A DNA stretch of 64,000 bases from Lasioglossum baleicum (lineage: Eukaryota; Arthropoda; Insecta; Hymenoptera; Halictidae): positions 248,001 to 312,000 of the forward strand of contig NW_027469229.1 in the NCBI RefSeq assembly GCF_051020765.1. Reading direction: 5' to 3'. The translations under genes were made by a program, and so were the position numbers. This document shows positions 61,901-64,000 of the stretch, in pieces. The number at the start of each line of letters is the position of its first letter. Position 1 is the first letter of the stretch. Below the pieces are notes generated by a model. The model searched no databases and was not told where the DNA came from. It saw only the letters and a list, made by a program, of their open reading frames with translations.

Positions 61901-63900
61901 TGCGCAGGTTTTTTGGGATGCGCATGCGCAGGTTTTTTGGGACGCGCATGGCTAGTCGAGCAAAAACACGTGCGAGAGGATGCATCCCGCAGGCTAGTCG
62001 AGCAAAAACACGTGCGAGAGGATGCATCCCGCAGGCTAGTCGAGCAAAAACACGTGCGAGAGGATGCATCCCGCAGGCTAGTCGAGCAAAAACACGTGCG
62101 AGAGGATGCATCCCGCAGGCTAGTCGAGTAAAAACACGTGCGAGAGGATGAATCCCGCAGGCTAGTCGAGTAAAAACACGTGCGAGAGGATGCATCCCGC
62201 AGGCTAGTCGAGTAAAAACACGTGCGAGAGGATGCATCCCGCAGGCTAGTAGAGCAAAAACACGTGCGAGAGGATGCATCCCGCAGGCTAGTCGAGCAAA
62301 AACACGTGCGAGAGGATGCATCCCGCAGGCTACATCGAGTAAAAACACGTGCGACAGGATGCATCCCGCAGGCTAGTCGAGCAAAAACACGTGCGAGAGG
62401 ATGCATCCCGCAGGCTAGTCGAGCAAAAACACGTGCGAGAGGATGCATCCTGCAGGCTAGTCGAGTAAAAACACGTGCGAGAGGATGCATCCCGCAGGCT
62501 AGTCAAGTAAAAACACGTGCGAGAGGATGCATCCCGCAGGCTAGTCGAGCACAAACACGTGCGAGAGGATGCATCCCGCAGGCTAGTCGAGCAAATACAC
62601 GTGCGAGAGGATGCATCCCGCAGGCTAGTCGAGTAAAAACACGTGCGAGAGGATGCATCCCGCAGGCTAGTCGAGTAAAAACACGTGCGAGGTTTTGTGG
62701 TATGCGCATGCGCAGGTTTTGTGGGATGCGCATGCGCAGGTTTTTTGGGATGCGCATGCGCAGGTTTTTTGGGATGCGCATGGCTAGTCGAGCAAAAACA
62801 CGTGCGAGAGGATGCATCCCGCAGGCTAGTCGAGCAAAAACACGTGCGAGAGGATGCATCCCGCAGGCTAGTAGAGCAAAAACACGTGCGAGAGGATGCA
62901 TCCCGCAGGCTAGTCGAGCAAAAACACGTGCGAGAGGATGCATCCCGCAGGCTACATGGAGTAAAAACACGTGCGAGAGGATGCATCCCGCAGGCTAGTC
63001 GAGCAAAAACACGTGCGAGAGGATGCATCCTGCAGGCTAGTCGAGTAAAAACACGTGCGAGAGGATGCATCCCGCAGGCTAGTCGAGCACAAACACGTGC
63101 GAGAGGATGCATCCCGCAGGCTAGTCGAGCAAATACACGTGCGAGAGGATGCATCCCGCAGGCTAGTCGAGTAAAAACACGTGCGAGAGGATGCATCCCG
63201 CAGGCTAGTCGAGTAAAAACACGTGCGAGGTTTTGTGGTATGCGCATGCGCAGGTTTTGTGGGATGCGCATGCGCAGGTTTTATGGGATGCGCATGGCTA
63301 GTCGAGCAAAAACACGTGCGAGAGGATGCATCCCGCAGGCTAGTCGAGCAAAAACACGTGCGAGAGGATGCATCCCGCAGGCTAGTAGAGCAAAAACACG
63401 TGCGAGAGGATGCATCCCGCAGGCTAGTCGAGCAAAAACACGTGCGAGAGGATGAATCCCGCAGGCTACATCGAGTAAAAACACGTGCGAGAGGATGCAT
63501 CCCGCAGGCTAGTCGAGCAAAAACACGTGCGAGAGGATGCATCCTGCAGGCTAGTCGAGTAAAAACACGTGCTAGAGGATGCATCCCGCAGGCTAGTCAA
63601 GTAAAAACACGTGCGAGAGGATGCATCCCGCAGGCTAGTCGAGCACAAACACGTGCGAGAGGATGCATCCCGCAGGCTAGTCGAGCAAATACACGTGCGA
63701 GAGGATGCATCCCGCAGGCTAGTCGAGTAAAAACACGTGCGAGAGGATGCATCCCGCAGGCTAGTCGAGTAAAAACACGTGCGAGGTTTTGTGGTATGCG
63801 CATGCGCAGGTTTTGTGGGATGCGCATGCGCAGGTTTTTTGGGATGCGCATGCGCAGGTTTTTTGGGATGCGCATGCGCAGGTTTTTTGGGACGCGCATG
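51763..63900 (+). repeat. 24-bp unit clusters 74-98
   Basis: Start positions with number of units: 51763(2c), 52000(2), 52237(3), 52666(2), 53155(5), 54430(3), 54901(1), 55072(2), 55435(3), 55906(1), 56077(2), 56986(4), 57145(3), 57616(1), 58039(2c), 58318(4), 58518(3), 59073(5), 60222(2), 60669(1), 60798(2), 61836(5), 62692(4), 63230(3), 63786(5). The cluster at 60222 is the only multi-unit cluster whose last unit is G-type. The last four clusters have a private first unit containing GTGGTATG. The clusters at 61836 and 63786 also share GGGACGCGCATG in the last unit, and 63230 has GTTTTATGGG. Confidence 0.95.
56394..58760 (+). repeat. 2.37-kb block, distal copy 2
   Basis: Second copy of the block at 33385-35750. 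The constant 23009-bp offset over six clusters means no net indel in 2.37 kb since duplication. Base differences are few: the first copy has GATTCATTCCG near 33686 and TGCGCAGGCGC in 34136, while this copy has the ancestral-looking form, and it alone has GTCTAGC near 57595. The left edge lies where position 11 changes from C to T in one copy only. Confidence 0.9.
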
Positions 63901-64000
63901 GCTAGTCGAGCAAAAACACGTGCGAGAGGATGCATCCCGCAGGCTAGTCGAGCAAAAACACGTGCGAGAGGATGCATCCCGCAGGCTAGTCGAGCAAAAA
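61150..64000 (+). repeat. Terminal subarray C with TACATCG insertion and GTGGTATG clusters
   Basis: Six monomers carry a +1 insertion changing GCTAGTCGAG to GCTACATCGAG, with the T of TACAT at 61179, 61264, 61517, 62331, 62953 and 63467 (the fifth reads TACATGGAG). Four clusters (61836, 62692, 63230, 63786) have a first unit with GTGGTATG, seen nowhere else in the window. Spacings of clusters are 856, 538 and 556 bp. Each cluster is preceded by the same run: CATCCTGCAGG, usually GTCAAGTAA, GAGCACAAAC, GAGCAAATAC and two GAGTAAAAAC monomers. The block at about 61430-61950 recurs at about 63380-63900, offset 1950 bp. CTAGTAGAGC monomers are also common. The array continues past the window end. 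Confidence 0.92.

Larger units (their letters stand above)
22404..63900. promoter_or_regulatory. NRF1-type palindromes in the 24-mer clusters
   Basis: Each 24-mer that is followed by another 24-mer contains TGCGCATGCGCA at unit positions 12-23. This fits the published palindromic consensus of the animal factor NRF1, YGCGCAYGCGCR, without mismatch. By hand count there are 178 such junctions and nine carry a point change, leaving about 169 perfect sites, spaced 24 bp within clusters. The truncated last unit (ATGCGCATG before GCTAG) has only half a site. Sequence match is certain; binding is inference and depends on the host being an animal and on CpG methylation. Confidence 0.4.
1..64000. promoter_or_regulatory. 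E-box/G-box CACGTG in nearly every 42-mer
   Basis: Monomer positions 17-22 read CACGTG, flanked by AAA on the left and CGAG on the right. It is kept in the great majority of about 1,414 monomers, including those that carry a 24-mer cluster. CACGTG is the core site for class B bHLH factors (MYC/MAX, USF, MITF/TFE, CLOCK/BMAL in animals) and for bZIP and bHLH factors in plants. The motif is plain in the sequence. A role as promoter, decoy or heterochromatin nucleator is only inference; no TATA or core promoter is evident. Confidence 0.35.
22404..64000 (+). repeat. Composite satellite array, domain B (42-mer with 24-mer clusters)
   Basis: The same 42-bp monomer continues in the same orientation, but 98 monomers have positions 27-42 replaced by a cluster of 1 to 5 copies of a 24-bp unit. 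Between the first and last clusters I count 782 complete 42-mers, 97 hybrid monomers and a net change of -3 bases. The net change equals the observed 11 deletions (A5 to A4), 2 insertions (A5 to A6) and 6 insertions (TAGTCG to TACATCG). Position 11 is often C here, where domain A mostly has T, and GAGCACAAAC and GAGCAAATAC variants appear. All remaining stretches over 300 bases without a cluster are plain 42-mers. No gene, RNA gene or transposon is visible. Confidence 0.97.

Noticed and set aside
3140..63467. Single-base insertions and deletions as programmed frameshift sites
   Set aside because: No coding function is supported. The indels are lineage markers carried in blocks; some homopolymer changes (A4, A6) may even be sequencing errors, although their linkage to other variants argues against that.
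22404..63900. 24-mer clusters as a transposon or MITE insertion
   Set aside because: There is no target-site duplication and no terminal inverted repeat. The insertion point is always the same and 16 bp of the monomer are replaced, which is better explained by co-amplification.
1..64000. CRISPR array (regular short repeats)
   Set aside because: There are no unique spacers. The entire 42-bp unit repeats without a variable part, and no cas genes are present.
1..64000. CENP-B box inside the 42-mer (minus strand has CTGCGGGA)
   Set aside because: The CGGGA half is present, but the required TTCG at the right distance is missing; TCG lies two bases too far away.
1..64000. Telomeric repeat array
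   Set aside because: No TTAGGG-, TTTAGGG- or TG1-3-like short repeats occur; the units are 42 and 24 bp.
1..64000. Whole window as an assembly artefact
   Set aside because: Nested blocks with private variants and distinct copy offsets would not arise from a simple assembly loop. Copy number and block order could still be misassembled and would need raw long reads to confirm.

Overview
The whole window is satellite DNA. I find no gene, no RNA gene and no recognisable transposon. A 42-bp monomer is repeated head to tail from the first base to the last, always in the same orientation, about 1,414 times. From about 22.4 kb onward a second, 24-bp unit is inserted at one fixed point of the 42-mer, in 98 clusters of 1 to 5 units (about 276 units by hand count). 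Tens of kilobases of uninterrupted, nested tandem repeats point to a eukaryotic chromosome, probably constitutive heterochromatin such as a pericentromeric, subtelomeric, B- or sex-chromosome block. The sequence gives no clue to the species.

Numbering used here: monomer position 1 is the G of GCTAGTCGAG (1-10). Position 11 is T or C, 12-16 an A5 tract, 17-22 the palindrome CACGTG, 23-27 CGAGA, 28-37 the palindrome GGATGCATCC, 38-42 CGCAG. The 24-mer starts GTTTTGTGGG (G-type) or GTTTTTTGGG (T-type), continues with the 12-bp palindrome TGCGCATGCGCA and ends in G. A cluster replaces monomer positions 27-42, and its last unit is cut to 19 bp, ending ATGCGCATG before the next GCTAG.

Layout: (A) 1-22403 is pure 42-mer, exactly 533 periods plus eleven single-base insertions. 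It contains higher-order tandem duplications of 2058, 1177 and 504 bp, and block copies at offsets of 1639 and 1849 bp. (B) 22404-61150 is a mosaic of 42-mers and 24-mer clusters in which kilobase blocks are copied, either in tandem (a 4525-bp unit with a nested 1005-bp unit) or up to 23 kb apart. (C) 61150-64000 is a distinct subarray with a private +1 insertion (GCTACATCGAG) and a private 24-mer variant (GTGGTATG).

Bookkeeping over the window closes to the base: 42-mers, 24-mer clusters and 30 single-base indels of four kinds account for every position. The long open reading frames on both strands arise because 42, 24 and the junction spacing are all multiples of three. They are not called as genes. 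The most interesting points are the dense ordered arrays of transcription-factor-like palindromes (CACGTG every 42 bp, and about 169 perfect NRF1-type sites), the fixed insertion point and polarity of the 24-mer clusters, and the linked haplotypes that allow the array's duplication history to be read.
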